Shown here: piece by piece, positions 39,799 through 48,924 of the stretch | Layout of the letters: the number at the start of each line of letters is the position of its first letter | How positions within the stretch are numbered: position 1 is the first letter of the stretch | NCBI RefSeq assembly: GCF_004101865.1 | Contig: NZ_CP026119.1 | Coordinates: forward strand, 1-64,000 | Length of the DNA stretch: 64,000 bases | Direction of reading: 5' to 3' | DNA from: Halobacillus litoralis | GTDB lineage: Bacteria; Bacillota; Bacilli; Bacillales; Halobacillaceae | Notes under the pieces: model-generated | Told to the model about the DNA's origin: nothing | Database searches by the model: none | Seen by the model: only the letters and a program-made list of their open reading frames with translations | Position numbers and translations under genes: made by a program

Positions 39799-40464
39799 AT
39801 GGTCTGGCCATTTAGCTTTAAAAGATTTGCCTTCTACATAAGTTGCATCTCATTAGCAGCTGTTACTTTATGGATATATAGTAAGACAAATGAAATTGGG
39901 TTAAACAGTACCTTAATGATTGTAATACCTCTTCTTTGGTTGACTGGAGGCTACTTCTATATCTTTAAGGGTTTAGGTGTTGTATCCTACTTAGAACGTC
40001 ATGAGGGGGCTATTTTACAGAAAGAACTGCGTGAACATCTTACCTCTTCACAAGATACATATGAGCAGTACTTTTCAGAACCTATCGAACAAGACAACGA
40101 ATCCCCTGAATTTACAGAGGTTAAAGAACATAACGAAAAAATGGAAGAAGCAGTTGATACATGGTATAAAACCCCTAAATCTAGCAGAGACAATTATCAA
40201 CGTTATCAAGAAATTAAACACAAACTTTCACGAACACAATTTTGGCTAACATGGTTGCTGTCAATATTAATGTTTTATACTACTTATGTTTTTCTATTGG
40301 AGAATCCAATTCAAGGTCTATTCTTGTATTTCGCTTTTCTCATATTTCTTGTAATTCCTGTTCTAATTTATCACTTGTACTTATTCAGAAAACAAGAGGT
40401 ATACGCCAGCATAACGAGGCCAAAAGCTATTGATAAATTCATGAACACCATGCGCATAAAATAA
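39799..40464 (+). CDS. Membrane protein, 221 residues
   Basis: It has two hydrophobic helices near the start (about 8-28, 36-55), a polar central stretch of about 90 residues (L-E-R-H-E-G-A-I-L-Q, E-K-M-E-E-A-V-D-T-W), and two further helices (about 148-165, 172-192). No family is recognised. The next gene also encodes a membrane protein with a large soluble part, so the two may form a complex. Confidence 0.55.
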   Translation: MVWPFSFKRFAFYISCISLAAVTLWIYSKTNEIGLNSTLMIVIPLLWLTGGYFYIFKGLGVVSYLERHEGAILQKELREHLTSSQDTYEQYFSEPIEQDNESPEFTEVKEHNEKMEEAVDTWYKTPKSSRDNYQRYQEIKHKLSRTQFWLTWLLSILMFYTTYVFLLENPIQGLFLYFAFLIFLVIPVLIYHLYLFRKQEVYASITRPKAIDKFMNTMRIK

Positions 40465-40548
40465 TACCACTTTAAATTACATATATTAGTGTAATATTCG
40501 GTATATATGTTATAATTAATTTAAATAAAAATTTTGGTGGTGGCCTTT

Positions 40549-41655
40549 ATGAATACAGTTCTGCATCTAGCTGATGGAGCTTTACAATATTATCGAGGAA
40601 AACAAAATGGATTCTGGGGACTTATGGGAATAATTGCTGCGTTTATAATCGCGGTTAGTTGGGACCTTATTTATCCCATTCTTGATTTTATAGGTATTGT
40701 TTCTATATATAATCGATTGGGGTTAATTGAAGAAGGAGCACCTAGCTTAACTTTTCTTAAAGTGTTTATTGGAACATTTATAGGAACAATCTTACTTACT
40801 ATCATTGGTGGGGTACTGATATTTTCATTTTTAATGCTTGCTTCTATTTCACAAACTAAAGCAGCAAAATATACACTATTACCCTTACTTATCATAGTAT
40901 TTTCACCTGTTCTTCTAATTGCATTAGTATTCTTAACCATAAACTCTTATTGGAAAGCAAGTAAGCAATCCCCCCTTACTCCCGAACAAAAGGAAAGAGC
41001 TCAATTAGAATACAAGAACAAAGAATTAGCAATACTTATGTATGAGGGGTGCGAAGAAGGATTTACAAATGAGATCAGCCAAGAAGAAGCTAAAAGAAGA
41101 CTTCATCGTCTCCCTACTCCTGGTGATACTAATTTTTTAATAGGAGTAAGGAATGAAAAAGACTTTCACATGATTCTTCCACGTCCTTTAGATGTCCTGA
41201 TATTATGTTATTATGACAAGGTATATGCGGAAAGAATAAATTTACAAAAATACGATTCAAAAGTACATATGAAGAAAAGCAGTGTTCCAGTAACTAGAGA
41301 AACAAATTCGCTTATTCATAATTTTGAACGTAAAGAATGGCATTCCGAGCGACTTTCTGTTACAAATGACACATATAACTTAAGTGAGTTCCATACGATC
41401 ATCGATTGCAAAAACATCAAAGATTTACCTTTCATTTTCGAAAGTTACGGACGTAGACCATCTTATAGAGAGTATGTAGATTTGGTTCAAAGACATTATT
41501 TTGAAGTAAAAGAAAAATTCATCAATCAGCTTTCTCAGCAAAGTACTCAAAAAGAGTTTGATGAAACAGTAAATCAATTAAAGAAATATGATGTTCCTAA
41601 TGAGGATATAGTAAAATACATGAGAGAAGAACATGAGCAGGCTGAATCTTATTGA
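40549..41655 (+). CDS. Membrane protein with a C-terminal soluble domain, 368 residues
   Basis: It has about three hydrophobic segments in the first 130 residues (W-G-L-M-G-I-I-A-A-F-I-I-A, I-G-T-I-L-L-T-I-I-G-G-V-L-I-F, L-L-P-L-L-I-I-V-F), then a soluble region with R-L-P-T-P-G-D-T-N-F-L-I-G-V and a helical C-terminus. I recognise no family. ATG 40549 lies 8 nt after GGTGG. Confidence 0.55.
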   Translation: MNTVLHLADGALQYYRGKQNGFWGLMGIIAAFIIAVSWDLIYPILDFIGIVSIYNRLGLIEEGAPSLTFLKVFIGTFIGTILLTIIGGVLIFSFLMLASISQTKAAKYTLLPLLIIVFSPVLLIALVFLTINSYWKASKQSPLTPEQKERAQLEYKNKELAILMYEGCEEGFTNEISQEEAKRRLHRLPTPGDTNFLIGVRNEKDFHMILPRPLDVLILCYYDKVYAERINLQKYDSKVHMKKSSVPVTRETNSLIHNFERKEWHSERLSVTNDTYNLSEFHTIIDCKNIKDLPFIFESYGRRPSYREYVDLVQRHYFEVKEKFINQLSQQSTQKEFDETVNQLKKYDVPNEDIVKYMREEHEQAESY

Positions 41656-41669
41656 GGATGATTGATTGA

Positions 41670-42425
41670 ATGAGAGACAAACAGACGATTAGGAAAGAAA
41701 TATTATCCGAAATCAAGAGACATAAGAATGAAGTTACTACAGTAAGGCATTGGAATGAATATGCAGAACTCCATGATTTGCCCAAATCAGTTACAATTGT
41801 TTATTATTTTGGAAGCTGGAACGATTTTAAAAAAGCATTAGGGGTTAAGGGCATAAAAAACGTACGTTATAACAAGGAAACTCTTTTAGAGATAGCGCAA
41901 GCCCATTCAGATAAATTCACGAGTAAAAGAGAATGGGATGAATATGCTCGTCACAAAGGACTCCCTACCTCACCAACCTATATAAGCTTTTTTAAAAAGT
42001 GGAACGAAATTAAAGAATATTTACACATAGAAAAAACTACTACCACCAAAAAAGGGTATTCAAAGGATGATATTGTTACAATATTAAAGCAACACGGAAA
42101 GAACTTAATTAACAGGCAACAATGGGATCTATACGCTAAAGAAAAGAATTTACCCACTTACAAAACCCTTAGAAAGCATTTGGGATGGAACGAAATACGG
42201 AGGCATGCAGGATTGCCTGAAAGATTTAAATACAACAAAGAAACTTTGCTAAACCATGCATCATGTCACTACAAAACATTTACTTCAAGTACCATGAAAG
42301 AATGGGATGAATACGCTAAATCAAATAATTTACCGTCCAGTGGGGCTTATTATAGAGCTTTCGGTACTTGGAAAAAAGCAAAAGTAGAATGCATAAAACA
42401 AAAAAACGAAACCCCCGAAGTTTAA
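41670..42425 (+). CDS. Homing-endonuclease-associated repeat protein
   Basis: The 251-residue protein consists of four repeats of about 55 residues with W-[DN]-E-Y-A...L-P...Y-x-x-[FL]-x-x-W-N-x-x-[KR], for example W-N-E-Y-A-E-L-H-D-L-P and W-D-E-Y-A-R-H-K-G-L-P. This is the HNH-repeat (homing endonuclease associated repeat) module, which probably binds DNA in a modular way. No nuclease domain is attached. It may be a DNA-binding remnant or a separate regulator. Its stop codon lies inside the terminator hairpin. Confidence 0.65.
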   Translation: MRDKQTIRKEILSEIKRHKNEVTTVRHWNEYAELHDLPKSVTIVYYFGSWNDFKKALGVKGIKNVRYNKETLLEIAQAHSDKFTSKREWDEYARHKGLPTSPTYISFFKKWNEIKEYLHIEKTTTTKKGYSKDDIVTILKQHGKNLINRQQWDLYAKEKNLPTYKTLRKHLGWNEIRRHAGLPERFKYNKETLLNHASCHYKTFTSSTMKEWDEYAKSNNLPSSGAYYRAFGTWKKAKVECIKQKNETPEV

Positions 42426-42443
42426 TTAGACTAAGGGGGTTTT
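42409..42443. terminator. Bidirectional terminator between convergent genes
   Basis: AAACCCCC and GGGGGTTTTT pair across the stop codon of the repeat gene; the A-rich left arm gives a T-run on the minus strand too, so it can end the conjugation operon. Confidence 0.8.
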
Positions 42444-42445
42444 TC

Positions 42446-43069
42446 TCATTTTAGTGAACCTTCAATATTTTTAATTATTTCCAAGGGTGACGTTTCGATA
42501 ACATATACAGACCCACTATCGGGATGGTGAGTTGATGAATAAGACGAAAATGATAGTGGAATCTCCGCTCTCTTCCCATCTTTATACCATAGGGTTATCG
42601 AATACTCATCCGATGAAACTCTTAAAGGTGCTTTTCCTTTTTTAATTGAAATATCTTTTAAATTCCCTTTTCTACTAATTTTATTAATGAGATCTAAAGC
42701 AACTTTATCTTTATCGGGATTACTCTTAGCAAATAGAGCGTTGGAAATAACTTCTGTTTTAAAAGACTGAATAAATATATCTGTGTTCTCCATCATAATG
42801 GACCCAAAGAAAAATTTTATCGTTCCGTCTCTATCTTGATATTTTTCCATTGGTCCAAAACCCTCAGAATTATGTTCATGACCTTCTTCATCTGAACTTA
42901 CACTATTGAGGTTTTTTTCTAAAGCTTCTAGACTTTCTATATCCTTCTCTAGGTCACCGCTGCTCTTCTCTAAATCTAATTTCTCTCCTGTGGAGTTGGT
43001 ATTCCAAATAATAAAGGAAACGCCTGCTATAACTATACACAGAAATATTACGATGAAAGACCTAAACAT
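42446..43069 (-). CDS. Membrane-anchored protein, last gene of the conjugation operon
   Basis: The 208-residue protein has an N-terminal hydrophobic anchor (M-F-R-S-F-I-V-I-F-L-C-I-V-I-A-G) and an extracellular part with I-M-M-E-N-T-D-I-F-I-Q-S-F-K and an alpha/beta C-terminus. The layout resembles the TcpC/VirB8-class bitopic proteins of Gram-positive secretion systems, but the similarity is only in topology. ATG 43069 is chosen over the longer frame. Confidence 0.5.
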   Translation of the reverse strand: MFRSFIVIFLCIVIAGVSFIIWNTNSTGEKLDLEKSSGDLEKDIESLEALEKNLNSVSSDEEGHEHNSEGFGPMEKYQDRDGTIKFFFGSIMMENTDIFIQSFKTEVISNALFAKSNPDKDKVALDLINKISRKGNLKDISIKKGKAPLRVSSDEYSITLWYKDGKRAEIPLSFSSYSSTHHPDSGSVYVIETSPLEIIKNIEGSLK

Positions 43070-43134
43070 ACATAATGCTCCGTTCCTTATATTGAGTAGG
43101 ATGTATAAGAGCAATTAGTATGCTCTTATACAAG

Positions 43135-44997
43135 TTAAAAGTTAATGTATTTAGCAGGGTCTACACTGAATGATCTGGCACCATTGTAACTTCCCCCTAC
43201 ATGAATCTCGAAATGAAGGTGTTGGGCAGTACTACTACCTGTAGACCCCATGAAGCCTAAAAACTCTCCTTGGCTAACGGTTTGTCCAACCCTAACGTTT
43301 CTACCTCTCATATGCCCATAAACTGTTTGTACATATTGCCCGTTTATTGAGTGATCAATCATCACATGGTGTCCTAATGCACCATTATACTTAGATCTTG
43401 CAACCACACCATCTGCTGAAGCTACAATAGGAACCTTTCCGACTGCAGCTAAATCAATCCCCGAATGTAATCTCATTTCGTGATGAATAGGATGAAAACG
43501 CATTCCATAAGAGGATGAAACACTAGCTTGGGTAGGTCTCATTAAATTCTCCCCATAAGCTGGAACTCCATCTGCAGGTTTATATACTGCTGCATCCTTG
43601 AATTTTTGAGCATTGTTCATTACTTTCTCTACATACCAATCTGCCCTATTGTAATTAAAAATTGCTTTCCTCTTATCCTTGCTGTAACCACTCTTGGAAA
43701 GATAGTTGGCAGCGGTATGAATTGCATCTGCTACATCCCAAGGATCAGCTTTTCCATCTCCATTCGCATCCACACCGTACCCGCCCCCACCTTTGATGAC
43801 GCTTAAGTTGGTTATGTCGAGAGAGGCTGGTACAGAACCACCACCTATATCATATTTCCATCCGGCCCAACTTGCAGGAAGGAATTGAACATGCCCAATT
43901 GCCCCAACACTAGATACCATCGTCGGGTGGGTACTAAATCCCGTCTCTACAAAGTGTAATGAAGCTAGAACAAACCAGTCCACTCCGTATTCTTTCTCTG
44001 CACTTAAGTAATGTTCCATGTATTCAGCAGGGATGTTGGAACCAGGGATAATGACTCCATTAAACCCTGGAAAGCTCCCTCCTCCGAAACCTGCGTTACC
44101 TTCAAGCCAACTAATATAATTCATTTCCCCGCCAGCAATTAAGAAATTTTCTTGAATTAGACGCTTATCATTTAATCCTAAATCATGCGAGTTAAGAATT
44201 TGGTCAAAAGTAAAGTAATCTGATGTGGTATTTTCAGTGGACCGAAACTTTTGTTTTCTTATCCTTGTTTTAGTTTTTACTGCACCATCTTTACGTGTTA
44301 CCTTCGTTTCTTCTTTAACTTCCCAGCTCGTCTTATATGATTCATAATCAAATTGCGTTTGACCACTCCAAAAGTCAACAAGAGTTAGCTTTTGCACGAA
44401 ATTGTTTTGCTTTTCTATATCTGTCCACTCTTCACAATCATTTTCTATACATTCTTGTGTTTGACTCTCTGTGTATTCATTGAACTTTTCATAAGTGAAA
44501 GTAGGAGCTAAGTCTTCGGCCATCGTTTTTACTACTTCTTTTCGGTCCTCTCCCTTCATAACATCTAGCATAATAACAGCTGATATAAGTTCTACAGGAA
44601 CCTTATAGGGAACTTCGGTAGGGTTAGACATGTCTACGCTAGATTCGGACTGTTCAACGATATATTCATGCAACTCTTTATCTTTACCTTCTAATCCCTC
44701 CCCTGAGCTGAACCAGAAAGACGAAACCAAGGAAATGATTATGACTAGTACTATTATCCCTAACATAATGAGGAAGAATGGTAATCCAATATAACCTACA
44801 ATAGCTACTAATGCTTTAACAAAAAGAAGACCTACCTTCATAGCTGCTTTAGCTGCTAGTTTAGCACCTTTTTTTCCTAATTTTTTAAGAAGCTTTTTTC
44901 CCATTTTCCCAGCTTTTTGTTTAGCCTTATGTTCAACTACTTTTCTAACTTCTGACTTATTTTCACGATCAGATTGGTGAGGGTCTCGCATGGCCAT
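43135..44997 (-). CDS. VirB1-like peptidoglycan hydrolase: lytic transglycosylase plus M23 endopeptidase
   Basis: The 620-residue protein has a basic cytoplasmic start, a membrane helix (about 65-92), a spacer, a transglycosylase domain (about 330-470: F-V-E-T-G-F-S-T-H-P, S-V-G-A-I-G-H-V-Q-F-L-P-A-S-W) and a C-terminal LytM/M23 domain (S-S-Y-G-M-R-F-H-P, R-L-H-S-G-I-D-L-A, Q-H-L-H-F-E-I-H, with the HxxxD and HxH zinc ligands). It would open the cell wall for the secretion channel. It starts where the VirB6 gene stops. Confidence 0.9.
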   Translation of the reverse strand: MAMRDPHQSDRENKSEVRKVVEHKAKQKAGKMGKKLLKKLGKKGAKLAAKAAMKVGLLFVKALVAIVGYIGLPFFLIMLGIIVLVIIISLVSSFWFSSGEGLEGKDKELHEYIVEQSESSVDMSNPTEVPYKVPVELISAVIMLDVMKGEDRKEVVKTMAEDLAPTFTYEKFNEYTESQTQECIENDCEEWTDIEKQNNFVQKLTLVDFWSGQTQFDYESYKTSWEVKEETKVTRKDGAVKTKTRIRKQKFRSTENTTSDYFTFDQILNSHDLGLNDKRLIQENFLIAGGEMNYISWLEGNAGFGGGSFPGFNGVIIPGSNIPAEYMEHYLSAEKEYGVDWFVLASLHFVETGFSTHPTMVSSVGAIGHVQFLPASWAGWKYDIGGGSVPASLDITNLSVIKGGGGYGVDANGDGKADPWDVADAIHTAANYLSKSGYSKDKRKAIFNYNRADWYVEKVMNNAQKFKDAAVYKPADGVPAYGENLMRPTQASVSSSYGMRFHPIHHEMRLHSGIDLAAVGKVPIVASADGVVARSKYNGALGHHVMIDHSINGQYVQTVYGHMRGRNVRVGQTVSQGEFLGFMGSTGSSTAQHLHFEIHVGGSYNGARSFSVDPAKYINF

Positions 44998-47900
44998 TTA
45001 GCGAGCCCCCCCTATACTTTGGTGACGTACTTTATCAAAATCTTTTCTTCTTTGAAGACGCTTATTTTCACTTGAAGGAATTAAATCATCAGGACTTAAA
45101 GAACTTGTGTAATCTTGATCTTCCTTTCCGTTTTGATCAATTACTTCGTCATTAACTATTCTTTTGTTTCGAACATTGTACTTTACGGTTTTTTCTTCTC
45201 CGGTTTGTAGCCGTGCATCTCCTTTCCCATAAGGTGAGACTCGATAATCTTGACCAGTGTTCATGTCTTCTGCAACCATATAGCTTCTCTCTTTAGAAAC
45301 GACCATCCGAATATTCCTGGTTTGACGTTGAACATCATCAGAAGTGAATTGTCCTGCGTCAACATCTTGATTCATAGACTGGATATCTTTAGGTTCTTGA
45401 TGATTAACAGTCTTGGTGCTGACTAATCTAGAAGGATTCACGTTAATAGAACGGTTAGTTTGTAGTTTACCTCCACCACTGTCTAGTTTATAAGGTGTGG
45501 ATTGTTGTACCAGGGAACCATCTTCTATGTTCAAATCTTGATAAACTGTTTCTCCTTTTCTAAGGGAGCTATCACCAGAACCGTATCTAGAAACAATTTG
45601 TTGTTGTCCTGTTTTGTCTTTAACTTGAATATAAGATTGATCCCCCGTTGTAACCATTCTGAGTGCACCGGGAGCTATTTTTTTATTTCCATAACCATCA
45701 TCAACTTGTTGGGCCATATGACCAATATCAGATACTTCTTGGGTTTGTTGATTAACAGCTTTATTATATGGATTGTACTTATTTGCGTATTTTCCTGCTT
45801 TTTGATAGCCACCAGGCCCCGCAATAACACCTGCAGTATAAGAAACTGCATTGGTGAAACCTTGTTGCTTACTCTTGAGAGTTTCTGCATCTTGAGGAGT
45901 GTTCCAGGCTACTTTCATATTTTCTTTAGCCTCAGAAATGCCGTTAACCAATGGTGCAGTCATAATCTCTGTACTTGAATTAGAGGTAGGTGCTGATTTG
46001 TTTGCATTGGAAAATCCACTTCCAAACCCTATCATACCAGCCTTCGTAACTTTTCCTAGTTTGGAATCTGACATCATTTTTCCAAATGTTGAAGTACCTA
46101 CACTGGTGGCAATACCTGCAGCTATGCCACCAGTGGCAATTCCCGCTACGCCACCTGTCGCAATACTAGCTGGACCACCAGTAATGCTCGTTACGCCACC
46201 AGTAATGCCCGCTACACCAGCTGAAATTCCCCTCATTTTTGTATTTGGTTTAAACCTACTAATGCTTTGATCTAACCCTATTTGTTGGGGCATGTTTTGA
46301 CTGTAATTTTTCAAATGCCCTGCATGGACACTTGCTTCTTTAGCAGACCATTGTTGTTCGACTTGCTCCATAGATAAATCAGAGTTGTTGCTCTTATCTT
46401 GAATAAATTGTTGTTTATCTTCCGCAGTTTTTACATTTGCGATTTGAGATGCGAGATATCCAGTATTTACATCCTTCCGATTGTAAAGTTGCCCGGTTTT
46501 CACACCGTTACTGGTATTCTTAGCCTGTTGTAGATATTTCCTAGGTCCGTTACTTTGAGAGTCAAAATCCAATTCAATATCTTGTTTCGCATTTTCAGTG
46601 CCGTTTTTATGGTTAAACGCATATTCTTTCTTTTCAGTATTAAGTAGGTTTGAGGAAAGTTGATCAGAAAAATCTCCCGTTGAGATATTACTATTCTTTA
46701 AATCGTTTGAACCACTTAATGATTGAGCAGCTGATGTCGAAGCGGTCATGAACTCTTTTCTCTTACTGTTTAATGCACTGCTCCACTCTAGCTCAATATC
46801 TTCATTTGACGCTTCTGGATTATTTGACTTGAAATTTTTAAAGAATTTCTGTTTGTTATCACCAGCCCAATTTTCTGTTAAATGATTTGCAGAAGTGTTA
46901 GCTAAATCTGAAGCATTTTGAGAAGAATCCCTTTCACTATCTTTTTCAATCACACCTCTTAGATTCTCTTTACGATTCGGGTTTTTCTTTTCATATTGGT
47001 TTTCCAACTCTTGAGTAGACAGGGAAGATTGTTGTTTCATGTGATTATCCACATAAGAACTCTTATCAAGATCATAAGCTTCTGAAGCAAGGTCTTTAGA
47101 GAAATCCTCTTTGCTTATAAAAGCATGGTTTGGAGAGAGCCCTTTTGCGTGTTTTTGGGCAATTCCATTTGTTACACCAGCGTATTGATCCCTCTTCTTA
47201 TCAACAGTTTCTTTCCATTCTCTACCTCGTTTTTGACCTCGTTCCAATATTTCTCCTTCTGTCATATCAGAAGTTAATGGATTATTTTTCTCAAAGTCTT
47301 CATAGAATTGATCCTTGTTTTCATTCGCCCACTCGTTAGTTAAGCTGTTCGTATTGGCATCTGCTAAACTTTGAGCATTTGCGTATTTCCCATCATTCTT
47401 TCTGACTGCACCAACTGTTTTCTTAGCTTTTTGAATATTTGTTGCGCGAACTTTATCCACTTCTTCATCCCACATACCATCAATAGCTGAATCATGTGCA
47501 TCTGGGAACCTTTCTTTCATATCTTTTCTAAATTGATCTTTATTGTCACTAGCCCATTTCGAAGTTTCATTATCAGCTAGTTCACTAGCAACTTGAGAAT
47601 CGGCTATATCTTCTGCATTTTTTACGTTATTAAATTTATTTTTACCTTCTTTGATACCTTCTTTAACTTTACCACCGGCCAAGCCGAGGGCTGACGCTCC
47701 AGCTCCACCCACTCGACCAGCAACACCGCCTATCGCACCACCAGCAACGAATCCTGCTGTTGAACCCATAATACTCCCAGCTGGACCTAATGGTGATCCT
47801 GCGACCGAACCCATCATTCCAAAAGCTGCTTTACCAGCTTTAGACGTAATCTCTCCCGGTTTAAGCATTTTTTCAGCTTTTGTAGTACTCCCGGTATCTG

Positions 47901-48912
47901 TTCCTGAGTTGGCTGCGGAAGTTACCTTCTTACCGTCTTCGTCATTCTCTATGGACTCATTACCACTCTTTCTATCTTTAACTCCGTTATAAGCACCTTT
48001 CAATGCTCCTGTGACGGACTTATCTCCTGTTGCCCCTTTCACACTGCCATAGATTCCAGCCAAGGCTGACATACCCATCATAGAACCAGCTTTAGATAAG
48101 TTATTTTGCATCCCTCCACCAAGACCGAATAGAGAACGGAGGGCTTCTGAAGTTGGGATGAATATTACATAAATAATTAAAGCTTCTATGCCACCTTTAG
48201 ATAAACTAATTAAAGCGGTTGCCCAATAAAGAAAAGCATGAATACTTTGAACGAATACAGTTCCTACAAACTCTTTAAACCATCCCGCAGTAATAGCTTT
48301 GGTTTGTGGAATAAGGTATAGAGCGATCATTAATGGACCAAGAATCATAAACAATAGCAAAGTCAGCTTTCGCATAAGATAGTAAAAGTTAGCCCATACA
48401 GTTAACCCTATAAGGGTTAAACCTATTAATAACTCCCCTAATAAGTCATCACCTTCCATGGATATCTCTTCTTTAAGTTCTATTAGCTCTCCTGATTCAA
48501 GCGATGCTGAAAATACATTAACTATTGAGTAATTGACACCGAAAATTAATGTATATATTGTGCTAAGGTTAAAAAATACTATAGCCACAATAGCTAAATC
48601 CTTTAAAAATTCATAGACATATGTCCTATTAGACGGATTTATTGCAGATGAACTAATTTTTATTCCTGCAATGGTTATACCTATCAAGATTGCAGTTACT
48701 GCTAAAATGACAGTGATGTTCATTCCTGGTTGATAAATTTTCTCTAGTTCATCAAGTGTAAATATGCCATATGCTAATTCTTCATCGCTGTCCTCTCCAA
48801 AAATTAATGTTTTAAACAACTTTAAATCTTGGAAAGGTTTTACTAGCCAGGTGTACAGTGTGGCAATTAATCCACCTACTATTTTTACAATTTGATCACC
48901 GATGAATCCCAT
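44998..48912 (-). CDS. VirB6/TrbL-like channel protein with a long repeat-rich C-terminus
   Basis: The 1304-residue protein begins with a membrane region of about 7 helices (residues 1-270) typical of VirB6/TrbL/PrgH, including T-A-G-W-F-K-E-F-V-G-T-V-F-V-Q-S. Then follow Gly/Ala-rich stretches (A-G-G-A-I-G-G-V-A-G-R-V-G-G-A) and at least five units of about 80 residues with W-[AS]-x-[DE]-N-K-x-x-F...P...W. The C-terminal 250 residues are beta-rich and polar. The soluble part is much longer than in most VirB6 proteins. It is the core inner-membrane channel of the system. Confidence 0.8.
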   Translation of the reverse strand: MGFIGDQIVKIVGGLIATLYTWLVKPFQDLKLFKTLIFGEDSDEELAYGIFTLDELEKIYQPGMNITVILAVTAILIGITIAGIKISSSAINPSNRTYVYEFLKDLAIVAIVFFNLSTIYTLIFGVNYSIVNVFSASLESGELIELKEEISMEGDDLLGELLIGLTLIGLTVWANFYYLMRKLTLLLFMILGPLMIALYLIPQTKAITAGWFKEFVGTVFVQSIHAFLYWATALISLSKGGIEALIIYVIFIPTSEALRSLFGLGGGMQNNLSKAGSMMGMSALAGIYGSVKGATGDKSVTGALKGAYNGVKDRKSGNESIENDEDGKKVTSAANSGTDTGSTTKAEKMLKPGEITSKAGKAAFGMMGSVAGSPLGPAGSIMGSTAGFVAGGAIGGVAGRVGGAGASALGLAGGKVKEGIKEGKNKFNNVKNAEDIADSQVASELADNETSKWASDNKDQFRKDMKERFPDAHDSAIDGMWDEEVDKVRATNIQKAKKTVGAVRKNDGKYANAQSLADANTNSLTNEWANENKDQFYEDFEKNNPLTSDMTEGEILERGQKRGREWKETVDKKRDQYAGVTNGIAQKHAKGLSPNHAFISKEDFSKDLASEAYDLDKSSYVDNHMKQQSSLSTQELENQYEKKNPNRKENLRGVIEKDSERDSSQNASDLANTSANHLTENWAGDNKQKFFKNFKSNNPEASNEDIELEWSSALNSKRKEFMTASTSAAQSLSGSNDLKNSNISTGDFSDQLSSNLLNTEKKEYAFNHKNGTENAKQDIELDFDSQSNGPRKYLQQAKNTSNGVKTGQLYNRKDVNTGYLASQIANVKTAEDKQQFIQDKSNNSDLSMEQVEQQWSAKEASVHAGHLKNYSQNMPQQIGLDQSISRFKPNTKMRGISAGVAGITGGVTSITGGPASIATGGVAGIATGGIAAGIATSVGTSTFGKMMSDSKLGKVTKAGMIGFGSGFSNANKSAPTSNSSTEIMTAPLVNGISEAKENMKVAWNTPQDAETLKSKQQGFTNAVSYTAGVIAGPGGYQKAGKYANKYNPYNKAVNQQTQEVSDIGHMAQQVDDGYGNKKIAPGALRMVTTGDQSYIQVKDKTGQQQIVSRYGSGDSSLRKGETVYQDLNIEDGSLVQQSTPYKLDSGGGKLQTNRSINVNPSRLVSTKTVNHQEPKDIQSMNQDVDAGQFTSDDVQRQTRNIRMVVSKERSYMVAEDMNTGQDYRVSPYGKGDARLQTGEEKTVKYNVRNKRIVNDEVIDQNGKEDQDYTSSLSPDDLIPSSENKRLQRRKDFDKVRHQSIGGAR

Positions 48913-48924
48913 GTTGACCCACCT

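Noticed and set aside
45502..47992. Several plus-strand frames of 70-158 codons opposite the VirB6-like gene
   Set aside because: They are antisense shadows with no ribosome sites and odd composition (for example Pro/Ala-rich opposite Gly/Ala codons).
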